Below, piece by piece: positions 1 through 6,626 of a stretch of DNA of 7,586 bases. Within the stretch, counting starts at the first letter, position 1. Every line of letters starts with the position of its first letter. Position numbers and translations under genes: made by a program. The notes below the pieces were generated by a model. It was not told where the DNA came from and did no database searches. It was given only the letters and a program-made list of their open reading frames with translations. The stretch is from Lactobacillus helveticus DSM 20075 = CGMCC 1.1877 (GTDB lineage: Bacteria > Bacillota > Bacilli > Lactobacillales > Lactobacillaceae): assembly GCF_000160855.1 (NCBI RefSeq), contig NZ_GG700752.1:290138-297723 (forward strand). The letters run 5' to 3'.

Positions 1-2
1 TG

Positions 3-44
3 AAGAAAGTCACACAACTGGAAAGGTAAGTGACTTTCTTTTTT
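3..44 (+). terminator. Terminator-like hairpin just upstream of walK
   Basis: A perfect 11-bp stem, AAGAAAGTCAC (3-13) with GTGACTTTCTT (30-40), encloses a 16-nt loop and runs into six T residues (39-44). This is the form of an intrinsic terminator or attenuator. It sits where the response-regulator gene walR is expected to end. Three stops are possible for that gene: TGA at 1-3, TAA at 27-29 (inside the loop), or TGA at 65-67 overlapping the walK start; the window is too short on the left to choose. Because walR and walK are normally co-transcribed, partial read-through that lowers kinase relative to regulator is more likely than full termination. The hairpin is seen directly; its function is inferred. 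Confidence 0.45.
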
Positions 45-63
45 ATATAAAAATGTTGAATGA

Positions 64-1923
64 ATGATGAAAAAACTCAGAGAGAAATTAAATGCTACAT
101 TTAATTCAATTAATACTAAGTTAGCGGTCGTGTTCATGCTAATGCTGCTAGCAACAATTGAAGTAATTGGAGCTTATTTTACCAGGCAATTAGAACAAAA
201 TAGTATTGAAAACTTTCAATCATCGATTCAGATTCAAACAATCGTTAGCAACCAGTTGGCTAATCAACTAGCTAGCGATAGTAAAAATGCTAATGACCGC
301 TTGAATCAAATCGTCAATGATTATAACAATGACTCGATTAGTGAAATTATTGTTGTTGATAATAAGGACACAATTCGTGCGGTTTCTAATTTGAACGATA
401 AAAGCAAGGTTGGCCAGCGAATTAACAATACTGACGTTAAGCAGGTAATTTCAACCGGGCACCAGATTAATAAGGTGGTTGATGATCATGGCAATTATAT
501 GATTCAGATTTCGCCTTTAACTAGTGGCAACGGCTCGAACAACAATGTCGGTGCGATTTATGTTAAAGCCAGTATGCAGGATGTCTTCGATAATCTGCGG
601 CAGATTTCCTTAACATTCTTAATTGCTTCGCTGATTGCAGCACTGCTTGGCGCATTTTTAGCACTGGTTATTTCCCGCGCAATTACTCAACCAATTGAAG
701 AAATGCAAAAACAGGCCCTGCATATTGCCAACGGTGATTATTCTAGTCAGGTAAAAATCTACTCAAACGATGAGTTGGGGCAATTAGCCAAGGCCTTTAA
801 TACTTTGTCCGTTCGAATTGAACAATCGCAAGAAGAATCAGATAGTGAAAGACGGCGGCTAGATAGCGTGCTATCGCACATGAGTGATGGGGTGCTTGCT
901 ACCGACCGTCACGGCAACGTCAGCGTCGTTAACCACATGGCACTTAGCTATTTGAATGCGGACGAAGACGAGATTATCAATAGACCAATTGCAGAAGTTT
1001 TAGGCTTAAAAGACACCTCATCACAGGACTTGATTTCCAGTCAAAAAGAAATTGTCGTTACCGTTAAACCAGGTACGCGTGATGAAATTATTTTGCATGC
1101 CAGCTTCTCATTGATTAAGCGCGTTACAGGATTTGTATCAGGTAGTGTTTGCGTTCTTCATGATGTCACAGAACAACAAAAGAATGAAAACTCACAAAGA
1201 CAGTTCGTTTCAAACGTTTCTCACGAATTAAGAACGCCTTTAACCAGTTTGCAGGCCTACATCGAAGCCTTAAATGAAGGGGCATGGAAAGACCCTGAAA
1301 TTGCGCCTAAATTCTTGGAAGTTGCCCAGCAAGAAACGAGTCGAATGATCAGAATGATTAACGACTTGCTTAGCTTGTCCAGAATGGACCGTGGCGTTTC
1401 AAAGATGGATTTGGAATTTGTTAACTTGAATGACTTTGTTAGCCATATTTTGAACCGGTTTGATATGATTGTGAAAACCGATAAAAATAAGGGCCACAAA
1501 AAGAAATACACTATTAAGCGTGAGTTAGGCAATCAGGCCCTTTGGGTAGAGATTGACACTGACAAGATGATGCAGGTGATCGACAACATTATGAATAATG
1601 CGATTAAATATTCACCTGATGGTGGTGTGATTACCGTTCGCTTAACTCATAGTCAAGGTCACGTTATCTTGAGTATTTCTGATCAAGGATTAGGTATTCC
1701 TAGAAAGGACTTAGGCAAGATCTTCGATAGATTCTATCGTGTAGATAAGGCTCGTTCACGTGCTCAAGGCGGAACCGGGTTAGGTTTAGCCATTGCTAAA
1801 GAAATTGTGGAAGCTCATCATGGTCGCATTTGGGCTGATAGTAGCGAGGGCAAGGGCTCTACCTTCTATATTTCCTTACCTTATGAAACAATGACAGAGG
1901 AGGATGACTGGGATGAAGTTTAA
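64..1923 (+). CDS. walK: WalK (VicK/YycG) cell-wall sensor histidine kinase
   Basis: Membrane histidine kinase of the WalRK system, which controls peptidoglycan hydrolase and cell-wall genes. The 619 residues run in the family order: TM1 about 20-40; an extracytoplasmic PAS/Cache-like sensor domain about 41-180; TM2 about 181-204; HAMP about 204-257; a cytoplasmic PAS domain about 262-372; HisKA with phospho-acceptor His387 in VSHELRTPL; N box near Asn512 (NNAIKYSPDG); G1 box DQGLGIP (540-546); F box IFDRFYRVD; and G2 box GGTGLGLAIAK (569-579). The PAS domain keeps His272, Asp275, His366 and Glu370, spaced like the zinc ligands reported for Staphylococcus aureus WalK. Two adjacent ATGs (64 and 67) could start it, and neither has a clear Shine-Dalgarno sequence. 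The N-terminal sequence matches the family, so the start is sound to within one codon. The 3' end overlaps yycH by 11 bp. Confidence 0.97.
   Translation: MMKKLREKLNATFNSINTKLAVVFMLMLLATIEVIGAYFTRQLEQNSIENFQSSIQIQTIVSNQLANQLASDSKNANDRLNQIVNDYNNDSISEIIVVDNKDTIRAVSNLNDKSKVGQRINNTDVKQVISTGHQINKVVDDHGNYMIQISPLTSGNGSNNNVGAIYVKASMQDVFDNLRQISLTFLIASLIAALLGAFLALVISRAITQPIEEMQKQALHIANGDYSSQVKIYSNDELGQLAKAFNTLSVRIEQSQEESDSERRRLDSVLSHMSDGVLATDRHGNVSVVNHMALSYLNADEDEIINRPIAEVLGLKDTSSQDLISSQKEIVVTVKPGTRDEIILHASFSLIKRVTGFVSGSVCVLHDVTEQQKNENSQRQFVSNVSHELRTPLTSLQAYIEALNEGAWKDPEIAPKFLEVAQQETSRMIRMINDLLSLSRMDRGVSKMDLEFVNLNDFVSHILNRFDMIVKTDKNKGHKKKYTIKRELGNQALWVEIDTDKMMQVIDNIMNNAIKYSPDGGVITVRLTHSQGHVILSISDQGLGIPRKDLGKIFDRFYRVDKARSRAQGGTGLGLAIAKEIVEAHHGRIWADSSEGKGSTFYISLPYETMTEEDDWDEV
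1896..1903 (+). promoter_or_regulatory. Ribosome binding site that fixes the yycH start
   Basis: AGAGGAGG lies inside the walK 3' end. It abuts ATG 1904 with no spacer, which is too close for initiation, but is 9 nt from ATG 1913, a normal distance. The start is therefore 1913. The site is translated as part of walK, so yycH translation is probably coupled to it. Confidence 0.8.
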
Positions 1924-3262
1924 ATTCAAATTCGGTGAATTTTTCTTAGGTTTAGCTACCCTGCTCGCCATTGTTCTTTCTATTGTTTTGTGGATTTTTA
2001 TCATGACGAGTGACCAGCGTTTCAGCAATATTGGTCAAAATCAGAATAATACTACAAAGCAGCAGGCTCGCAGTCATAGTGCCAAATCATTATATGATCT
2101 GTACATTCCAACTACTTCATACGGTTTTGTAGACGGCAGATTATGCCAGTTGTATGATTCAAAAAATAATTTAACTTTGGAATTTACCAAGGAAATTCAA
2201 AAAGCCAAGGCAGTTAGCGATGTAAAGAAAATTGTTAAGTCTCGCGCTAAGTACGAAGAATATTTGAATGATGATGCTTATTTGCAATTAGTTTATCCTG
2301 ATGAAATCACTTTTTCTTTGTTCAATCATTTGAATAATTCTAATAATGATAATCGAGAATTTAACCGTTTCTTTGTTTCGCATTCCAATAACATTATTTA
2401 TTTAGGCAATGATCAAACTAGTGCGATTTACCGCATTAAGATCAAGGGCGCTAACTTTGATAAGTTGCGTAAATTTGCTCGTAATGCCCAAACTAAGAGT
2501 CCAGTGCACTTGGTTAAATTGCAGGAAGGTTATTCACCATTCTATAGTCGAACAACCAATAGCAAGGTTTACAGCTATTTGACTAATCACCAGTCTTATT
2601 CTTACTTCGTTTCTCGCTTATTGGGAACTTCTGGAGTAACTAGCAAGACTAATAAGAGTGGACAAACCATCTATTCTCTCAACTATTACACCAGATTAAA
2701 GGTGCCAGATCCTGAATCAGGCGAGCATAATTACTTGTATACTCATTTTGAAAAGAATAAGATTCCGAATGCAACTAACCGTTTGCTTGATAGCGTGTAC
2801 TACGTGCACCAATTGGGATTAACCGAACAAGATCTGCGCTTCTTTGACGCGGATGGCTCTAATGTGGGCTATGTCAACTATATTGAAGGGATTCCTGTTT
2901 TCTTGAACCAGCATGATTTGCAGGTTAAAACTACTTTTTCATATGATTCAATTAACGTTGCCTTCAACAGCGTCAATTTCCAAATTCCGATTCCTTTTGA
3001 TGGTAAAACTCAAGAGTTAAAGCCGACTGCTGAGGTAGTGAGTGAATTAGGTGCGCATGGTCTTAAGCAATCTGATATTCAACGAATTATTGTCGGTTTC
3101 AAGATAGAAAAGGATTCTAGTCACCATAGCTTGATTAACTTAATTCCAACTTATTACGTAAAGGCTTACGACGAGTGGAAGAGCGTTGACGAGTGGGAAA
3201 AGAAGAATGTAGCTGCTTACCGTAAACTTAGGGAGACAGTTAAAACTAATGAGGTGAAATAA
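1913..3262 (+). CDS. yycH: YycH (WalH), membrane-anchored regulator of WalK
   Basis: A 449-residue protein with a short basic N terminus (MKFKFKF), one hydrophobic anchor about residues 9-31, and a long hydrophilic remainder with no further membrane segment. This predicts a type II topology with the bulk outside the cell. Size, topology and position between walK and yycI match the YycH family. YycH and YycI contact WalK through their membrane helices: in Bacillus subtilis they restrain the kinase, in Staphylococcus aureus they stimulate it, so the sign here cannot be read from sequence. The start at 1913 is chosen over the in-frame ATG at 1904 because of Shine-Dalgarno spacing. It overlaps walK by 11 bp and is followed after 2 bp by yycI. 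No catalytic motif is visible. Identification rests on context and topology more than on diagnostic residues. Confidence 0.92.
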   Translation: MKFKFKFGEFFLGLATLLAIVLSIVLWIFIMTSDQRFSNIGQNQNNTTKQQARSHSAKSLYDLYIPTTSYGFVDGRLCQLYDSKNNLTLEFTKEIQKAKAVSDVKKIVKSRAKYEEYLNDDAYLQLVYPDEITFSLFNHLNNSNNDNREFNRFFVSHSNNIIYLGNDQTSAIYRIKIKGANFDKLRKFARNAQTKSPVHLVKLQEGYSPFYSRTTNSKVYSYLTNHQSYSYFVSRLLGTSGVTSKTNKSGQTIYSLNYYTRLKVPDPESGEHNYLYTHFEKNKIPNATNRLLDSVYYVHQLGLTEQDLRFFDADGSNVGYVNYIEGIPVFLNQHDLQVKTTFSYDSINVAFNSVNFQIPIPFDGKTQELKPTAEVVSELGAHGLKQSDIQRIIVGFKIEKDSSHHSLINLIPTYYVKAYDEWKSVDEWEKKNVAAYRKLRETVKTNEVK

Positions 3263-3264
3263 AA

Positions 3265-4089
3265 ATGGACCATAAACGAATAGAGTGGCTGTTTTTCATT
3301 GTTTTCTTATTGATCGATATCTATTTGGGGATTGAGATTCTACGTTCACCCGTCAATTTGAGCGGAGCAGATACAACCACTCGCAGCGTGGCCAGCATTC
3401 GTTCAGAAATGAAGTCAGATAATATTGATTTGCCAGATAAATTTTCTAATGCACCTACCTCAGGCTATTATTTAGCAACCAAAAACCGTAATTATCTTTC
3501 CAATAAAATAGATGCTTTGACCAATGTTAACGCACGCTATTCTAAAGACGAAAATATTCTTTACGCTGCACCTAAGATAACAACGCTCTTGGATAAAAAT
3601 CCTAAAAAGGCACTGGAACAAGTAAATAAATTCAAGAATGATCCTAAGAATGTCCCTTATGGAAAAGAATTCAAGTATGAGCCAGATATGTCCAGCGAAG
3701 ACAACTATGTTTTTGTACAAACAACTGACTATGGCGAGATTTATGATGGTTCAGCTCAATTGAGCATCGCGGTCAAGGATCATCAGATTATCAATTATGC
3801 GGAATCTTACATGGGTCCAGCTAGTCCAGTAAGAGAATTGCAGTCAACGATCAGTGCATGGCGTGCAGTGCGTGCGATGTATACTAATCGAGAGTTGACT
3901 AACAATTCGAAGGTAACGCAAATTAAGTTGGGCTATTCTAAGTTGACTGAAGTTCGTGGCAGTACGATTTTGTTACCGACTTGGTTAGTCTGGATAGAGA
4001 ACAAGACCACTAAGAATATTACGTTAAAGCGAGTTAACGCATATACGGCGCAAATGCTGCAATCAAGCACGTATAACGTTGAAAAATAG
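3265..4089 (+). CDS. yycI: YycI (WalI), membrane-anchored regulator of WalK
   Basis: A 274-residue protein with one N-terminal membrane helix (about residues 8-26, rich in F, L and I) after the charged start MDHKRIEW, then a soluble extracytoplasmic domain. This is the length and layout of the YycI family, which forms a complex with YycH and WalK at the membrane. The Shine-Dalgarno GAGGTG (3251-3256) lies in the last codons of yycH, 8 nt before the ATG. Only 2 bp separate the genes, so co-translation is likely. The paired YycH-YycI arrangement is typical of Firmicutes wal operons. Whether it inhibits or activates WalK cannot be told from sequence. No frameshift or truncation is seen. Confidence 0.92.
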   Translation: MDHKRIEWLFFIVFLLIDIYLGIEILRSPVNLSGADTTTRSVASIRSEMKSDNIDLPDKFSNAPTSGYYLATKNRNYLSNKIDALTNVNARYSKDENILYAAPKITTLLDKNPKKALEQVNKFKNDPKNVPYGKEFKYEPDMSSEDNYVFVQTTDYGEIYDGSAQLSIAVKDHQIINYAESYMGPASPVRELQSTISAWRAVRAMYTNRELTNNSKVTQIKLGYSKLTEVRGSTILLPTWLVWIENKTTKNITLKRVNAYTAQMLQSSTYNVEK

Positions 4090-4104
4090 AAAGGTAAAGC
4101 GAAG

Positions 4105-4902
4105 ATGAAGGTTTCCGTTTTAGCGAGCGGGTCAACCGGTAATACTAGTTTAATCGAAACAGGCCAGCATAAGATCCTAATGGATGCTGGCCTTTCTGGT
4201 AAAAAGACTAAGCAATTATTGGTCGATGTTGGCGTAGATATTAACGATATTGATATGGCGTTTTTGAGTCATGATCATACAGACCATAGCGGTGGATTAG
4301 GCGTTTTGATGCGGCGTTATCCCAAGATTGATGCTTTTGCCAATAGCGGTACGTGGCAGTATTTACTAGATACGCAAAAGATTGGCAAGTTACCGGCAGA
4401 ACAGATGAATACGATTGAACCGGGACAGACTAAGACTTTTGGCGATCTCGATGTCACGGCATTTGCAACTAGTCATGATGCGGCTCAGCCGCAGTATTAT
4501 GTTTTTACAAGTGGCGGCAAGCGCATTGCCTTTTTAACAGATACAGGCTATGTCTCCGAAGAAGTCGAGGGGACAATTGAGGATGCTGATGCCTATATGA
4601 TGGAATTCAATTATGATACTATGATGTTAAGAGATGGACCGTATTCTTGGTCGCTTAAGCAGAGAATTCTGTCAGATGTTGGGCATTTATCAAACGATGA
4701 GGCCGCTCAGGCATTAGTTGATGTAGTGACGCCTAAGACGAAGCATATCTTTTTGGCACATCGCAGTCAGCATAATAATACGGAATACTTAGCGCATGAG
4801 ACGGCGAAGGAAATGCTGATTGAAGGGGATGAAAATTTGAGTGATGATGTAAAAATTATTGATACAGAGCCTGATAGTCCAACAAAATTGATAGAAATTT
4901 AG
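4105..4902 (+). CDS. yycJ: YycJ (WalJ/VicX) metallo-beta-lactamase-fold hydrolase
   Basis: A 265-residue soluble protein of the metallo-beta-lactamase superfamily. The metal-binding motif HDHTDH gives His56, His58, Asp60 and His61. Further candidate ligands are His124 (TSHDA), Asp146 (FLTDTG) and His219 (LAHRS). GHLSN (193-197) and the EFNYD stretch (167-171) are family-like features. No signal peptide or membrane segment is seen, so it should act in the cytoplasm. Family members resemble RNase Z/exonuclease-type nucleases. The Bacillus YycJ protein has been linked to DNA mismatch repair as a 5'-3' exonuclease, and the gene accompanies walRK in most Firmicutes without a firm role in wall signalling. 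The start has Shine-Dalgarno GAAAGG (4089-4094) 10 nt upstream and lies 15 bp after yycI, in the same operon. Confidence 0.95.
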   Translation: MKVSVLASGSTGNTSLIETGQHKILMDAGLSGKKTKQLLVDVGVDINDIDMAFLSHDHTDHSGGLGVLMRRYPKIDAFANSGTWQYLLDTQKIGKLPAEQMNTIEPGQTKTFGDLDVTAFATSHDAAQPQYYVFTSGGKRIAFLTDTGYVSEEVEGTIEDADAYMMEFNYDTMMLRDGPYSWSLKQRILSDVGHLSNDEAAQALVDVVTPKTKHIFLAHRSQHNNTEYLAHETAKEMLIEGDENLSDDVKIIDTEPDSPTKLIEI

Positions 4903-4917
4903 CAGTTTTTGTATAGA
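4888..4917 (+). promoter_or_regulatory. Candidate htrA promoter inside the yycJ 3' end
   Basis: TTGATA (4888-4893, 5 of 6 to the -35 consensus) and TATAGA (4912-4917, 4 of 6 to the -10) are 18 bp apart. The predicted RNA start near 4924 would give a leader of about 65 nt. A second -10-like TATAGT (4947-4952) lacks a good -35. This is a by-eye match only, in AT-rich DNA. The 86-bp gap before htrA makes some independent promoter plausible. Confidence 0.3.
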
Positions 4918-4955
4918 TTATTCATATATTTTTCAAATTTGCCGTGTATAGTTAA
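4910..4955 (+). repeat. Short direct repeat upstream of htrA
   Basis: TGTATAGATTA (4910-4920) and TGTATAGTTAA (4945-4955) begin 35 bp apart and share TGTATAG. The second copy also forms the imperfect palindrome TGTAT-N5-ATACA (4945-4959). The pair overlaps the candidate htrA promoter, so it could be an operator, but the repeats also resemble -10 hexamers. It does not match the WalR pattern TGTWAH-N5-TGTWAH. Confidence 0.35.
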
Positions 4956-4988
4956 TACAACAATAATGATACGAGGGGGAAAAGCGGT

Positions 4989-6230
4989 ATGGTAGAGAAT
5001 CAAAATAATAATCAAAATCAACCTAGAAAAAAGAGTGGTAATAAAATTATCGCCACTGCAGCAATCGTTGGTGTAGTTGGCGGACTTGTCGGCGGTGGCG
5101 TGTCTTATTACGCAATGGACCAAATGAATAATGGTCAAGGCAACGGCGCAGCACAAACCAGTATTTCTTCAAGCAGCAGCAAGGTTTCAGAAAAGAGTGC
5201 CAAAAATGGTGGTACGATGACTGCTGCTTATAACGATGTTAAAGGTGCGGTTGTGTCCGTCATTAACTTGAAGCGTCAATCAGCTTCAAGCGGTACTGAT
5301 TCACTTTACAATAGCTTGTTTGGCGATGATAGCGATAGTTCTTCAAGCAAGAATGGCAAGCTTGAGACCTATAGTGAAGGTTCAGGTGTCGTTTACATGA
5401 AATCTAACGGCAAGGGTTATATCGTAACTAACAACCACGTTATTTCCGGTAGCGACGCAGTGCAAGTTTTGCTTGCTAATGGTAAAACTGTGAATGCTAA
5501 AGTTGTAGGTAAAGATAGTACAACTGACTTGGCTGTTTTATCAATTGATGCTAAGTACGTAACTCAAACGGCTCAATTCGGCGATTCTAAGCACCTAGAA
5601 GCCGGCCAAACAGTTATTGCGGTTGGTTCCCCACTTGGTAGTGAATATGCTTCTACGGTAACGCAAGGGATTATTTCAGCACCTGCCAGAACAATCTCTA
5701 CTTCATCAGGTAATCAACAAACAGTTATCCAAACTGATGCCGCAATTAACCCAGGTAACTCTGGTGGTGCATTAGTTAACTCAGCTGGTCAAGTTATTGG
5801 TATTAACTCAATGAAGTTAGCACAGTCAAGCGATGGTACTTCTGTAGAAGGGATGGGCTTCGCAATTCCTTCAAATGAAGTAGTAACTATTGTGAATGAA
5901 CTAGTTAAGAAGGGTAAAATTACTCGTCCACAACTTGGCGTAAGAGTAATCGCACTTCAAGGCATTCCAGAAGGCTACAGAAGTCGTTTGAAGATCAAGT
6001 CTAACCTCAAGAATGGTATTTACATTGCATTTGTAAGTAGAAATGGTTCTGCCGCAAATGCAGGTATTAAGAGCGGCGATGTCATTACCAAGGTTGACGG
6101 CAAGAAAGTTGAAGATGTTGCATCGTTACACAGCATCCTTTACAGTCACAAAGTCGGTGATACCGTAAATGTAACCGTGAACAGAAATGGTAAAGATGTT
6201 GACATGAAGGTAAAGCTTGAAGGCAACTAA
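4989..6230 (+). CDS. htrA: HtrA/DegP-type membrane-anchored serine protease
   Basis: A 413-residue surface quality-control protease that degrades misfolded exported proteins. Layout: a short cytoplasmic N terminus rich in Asn and Gln; a membrane anchor about residues 19-42 with glycine-rich GGLVGGGVSYY; a serine-rich linker about 50-75; a trypsin-like domain with catalytic triad His150 (TNNHV), Asp180 (TTDLAVL) and Ser258 (NPGNSGGAL); and one C-terminal PDZ domain about 313-410. This single-PDZ, anchored form is usual in Gram-positives. A strong Shine-Dalgarno, GAGGGG (4973-4978), lies 10 nt before the ATG. It follows yycJ by 86 bp with no terminator between. htrA downstream of the wal genes is common in lactobacilli and streptococci, linking wall stress to envelope proteolysis. 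No CtsR-type heptamer repeat is visible upstream. A strong terminator follows. Confidence 0.97.
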   Translation: MVENQNNNQNQPRKKSGNKIIATAAIVGVVGGLVGGGVSYYAMDQMNNGQGNGAAQTSISSSSSKVSEKSAKNGGTMTAAYNDVKGAVVSVINLKRQSASSGTDSLYNSLFGDDSDSSSSKNGKLETYSEGSGVVYMKSNGKGYIVTNNHVISGSDAVQVLLANGKTVNAKVVGKDSTTDLAVLSIDAKYVTQTAQFGDSKHLEAGQTVIAVGSPLGSEYASTVTQGIISAPARTISTSSGNQQTVIQTDAAINPGNSGGALVNSAGQVIGINSMKLAQSSDGTSVEGMGFAIPSNEVVTIVNELVKKGKITRPQLGVRVIALQGIPEGYRSRLKIKSNLKNGIYIAFVSRNGSAANAGIKSGDVITKVDGKKVEDVASLHSILYSHKVGDTVNVTVNRNGKDVDMKVKLEGN

Positions 6231-6257
6231 TTAAGAAATAAAAATATTTAGACAAAG

Positions 6258-6302
6258 AAAAAGAGCTATATCACGCGATTTAAAGCAGATATAGCTCTTT
6301 TT
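6258..6302 (+). terminator. Intrinsic terminator of the wal-htrA operon
   Basis: A perfect 15-bp stem, AAAAAGAGCTATATC (6258-6272) with GATATAGCTCTTTTT (6288-6302), closes a 15-nt loop 27 bp after the htrA stop. It ends in five T residues. The A-run on its left side means it could also work on the - strand, though no - strand gene is seen there. Confidence 0.92.
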
Positions 6303-6353
6303 ATTAACTATAATAACGTGTAACAAGGAAAAGTTCGTTTTCTTAACTTGTCA

Positions 6354-6381
6354 AGCAAGTACTAATGAAAGAGTACTTGCT
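6354..6381. repeat. 10-bp perfect inverted repeat beside the DnaA boxes
   Basis: AGCAAGTACT (6354-6363) and AGTACTTGCT (6372-6381) pair perfectly around an 8-nt loop. No T-run follows on either strand, so it is not a standard terminator. It ends 6 bp before the first DnaA box, suggesting a protein-binding site or part of the same control region. Confidence 0.5.
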
Positions 6382-6387
6382 AATAGA

Positions 6388-6436
6388 TGTGGATAACTCT
6401 GTGGATTGTGCATAACTTGGTGAATTTTGTGGATAA
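6388..6436 (-). promoter_or_regulatory. DnaA-box cluster upstream of rlmH
   Basis: Three exact matches to the DnaA box TTATNCACA lie on the - strand, seen on the + strand as TGTGGATAA (6388-6396), TGTGCATAA (6407-6415) and TGTGGATAA (6428-6436). Starts are 19 and 21 bp apart, near two helical turns, so bound DnaA would face one side. A 7-of-9 match, TGTGGATTG, lies at 6400-6408. Weaker matches continue at 6514-6522 (7/9), 6526-6534 (TTATCCATA, + strand, 8/9) and 6644-6652 (TGTGGAAAA, 8/9). An A/T tract follows directly. No dnaA or dnaN gene is in the window and the cluster lies between htrA and rlmH, so I read it as a DnaA regulatory or titration site rather than oriC itself. Confidence 0.75.
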
Positions 6437-6462
6437 AATTTTGAAAAATAAGTAAAAAAATT

Positions 6463-6493
6463 TTGTTAAAACGTGAGTTCATGCTGGTATATT
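6463..6493 (+). promoter_or_regulatory. Candidate rlmH promoter with extended -10
   Basis: TTGTTA (6463-6468) and TATATT (6488-6493) are 19 bp apart. The -10 is preceded by TGG (6485-6487), giving the TGN extension that tolerates a poor -35. RNA would start near 6500, leaving a leader of about 195 nt. The DnaA boxes would lie about 65-115 bp upstream of that start. By-eye prediction only. Confidence 0.35.
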
Positions 6494-6580
6494 AAGCTTT
6501 TTAACGCAAAGTTTGTGAAAAATGCTTATCCATAGGTAAAATGTGGGAAAGTTTTTTGGAAAAAATTCAATAAAATTTGA

Positions 6581-6626
6581 ACCACAAAGTGTAGAAGTTG
6601 TCTTTAATAATACCACAAAATGTAGA
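6581..6626 (+). repeat. Tandem 15-nt repeat in the rlmH leader
   Basis: ACCACAAAGTGTAGA (6581-6595) and ACCACAAAATGTAGA (6612-6626) match at 14 of 15 positions and begin 31 bp apart, about three helical turns. That phasing suits two protomers bound to one face of the DNA. They lie between the candidate promoter and the rlmH start. I do not recognise the motif. It lacks the palindromic form of an NrdR box despite similar spacing. Confidence 0.5.

Noticed and set aside
1257..1532. - strand ORF of 91 codons inside walK
   Set aside because: It lies opposite the conserved HisKA region and has no family resemblance: a shadow of the true gene.
1904..1912. ATG 1904 as the yycH start
   Set aside because: The AGAGGAGG site ends at 1903, leaving no spacer. 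ATG 1913, 9 nt away, is the normally spaced start.
4899..5156. - strand ORF of 85 codons over the htrA promoter and 5' end
   Set aside because: It lies opposite the htrA anchor codons, with composition set by that gene and no recognisable product.
6309..6354. Promoters from TATAAT (6309-6314) or the - strand TTGACA (6354-6349)
   Set aside because: Neither hexamer has a partner at 16-19 bp: the - strand -35 leads to TTTCCT, and the + strand -10 has terminator stem where its -35 should be.
6388..6470. The DnaA boxes and A/T tract as the chromosomal oriC
   Set aside because: No dnaA, dnaN or rpmH is present, there are only three exact boxes, and no DnaA-trio run is evident. A secondary DnaA-box cluster fits better.
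6541..6573. Ten-codon leader ORF from ATG 6541
   Set aside because: It is very short, has only a weak AGG upstream, and its composition looks random.
6581..6626. Tandem NrdR boxes
   Set aside because: The 31-bp spacing fits, but the repeats lack the palindromic ACAC...GTGT form, and no nrd gene is near.
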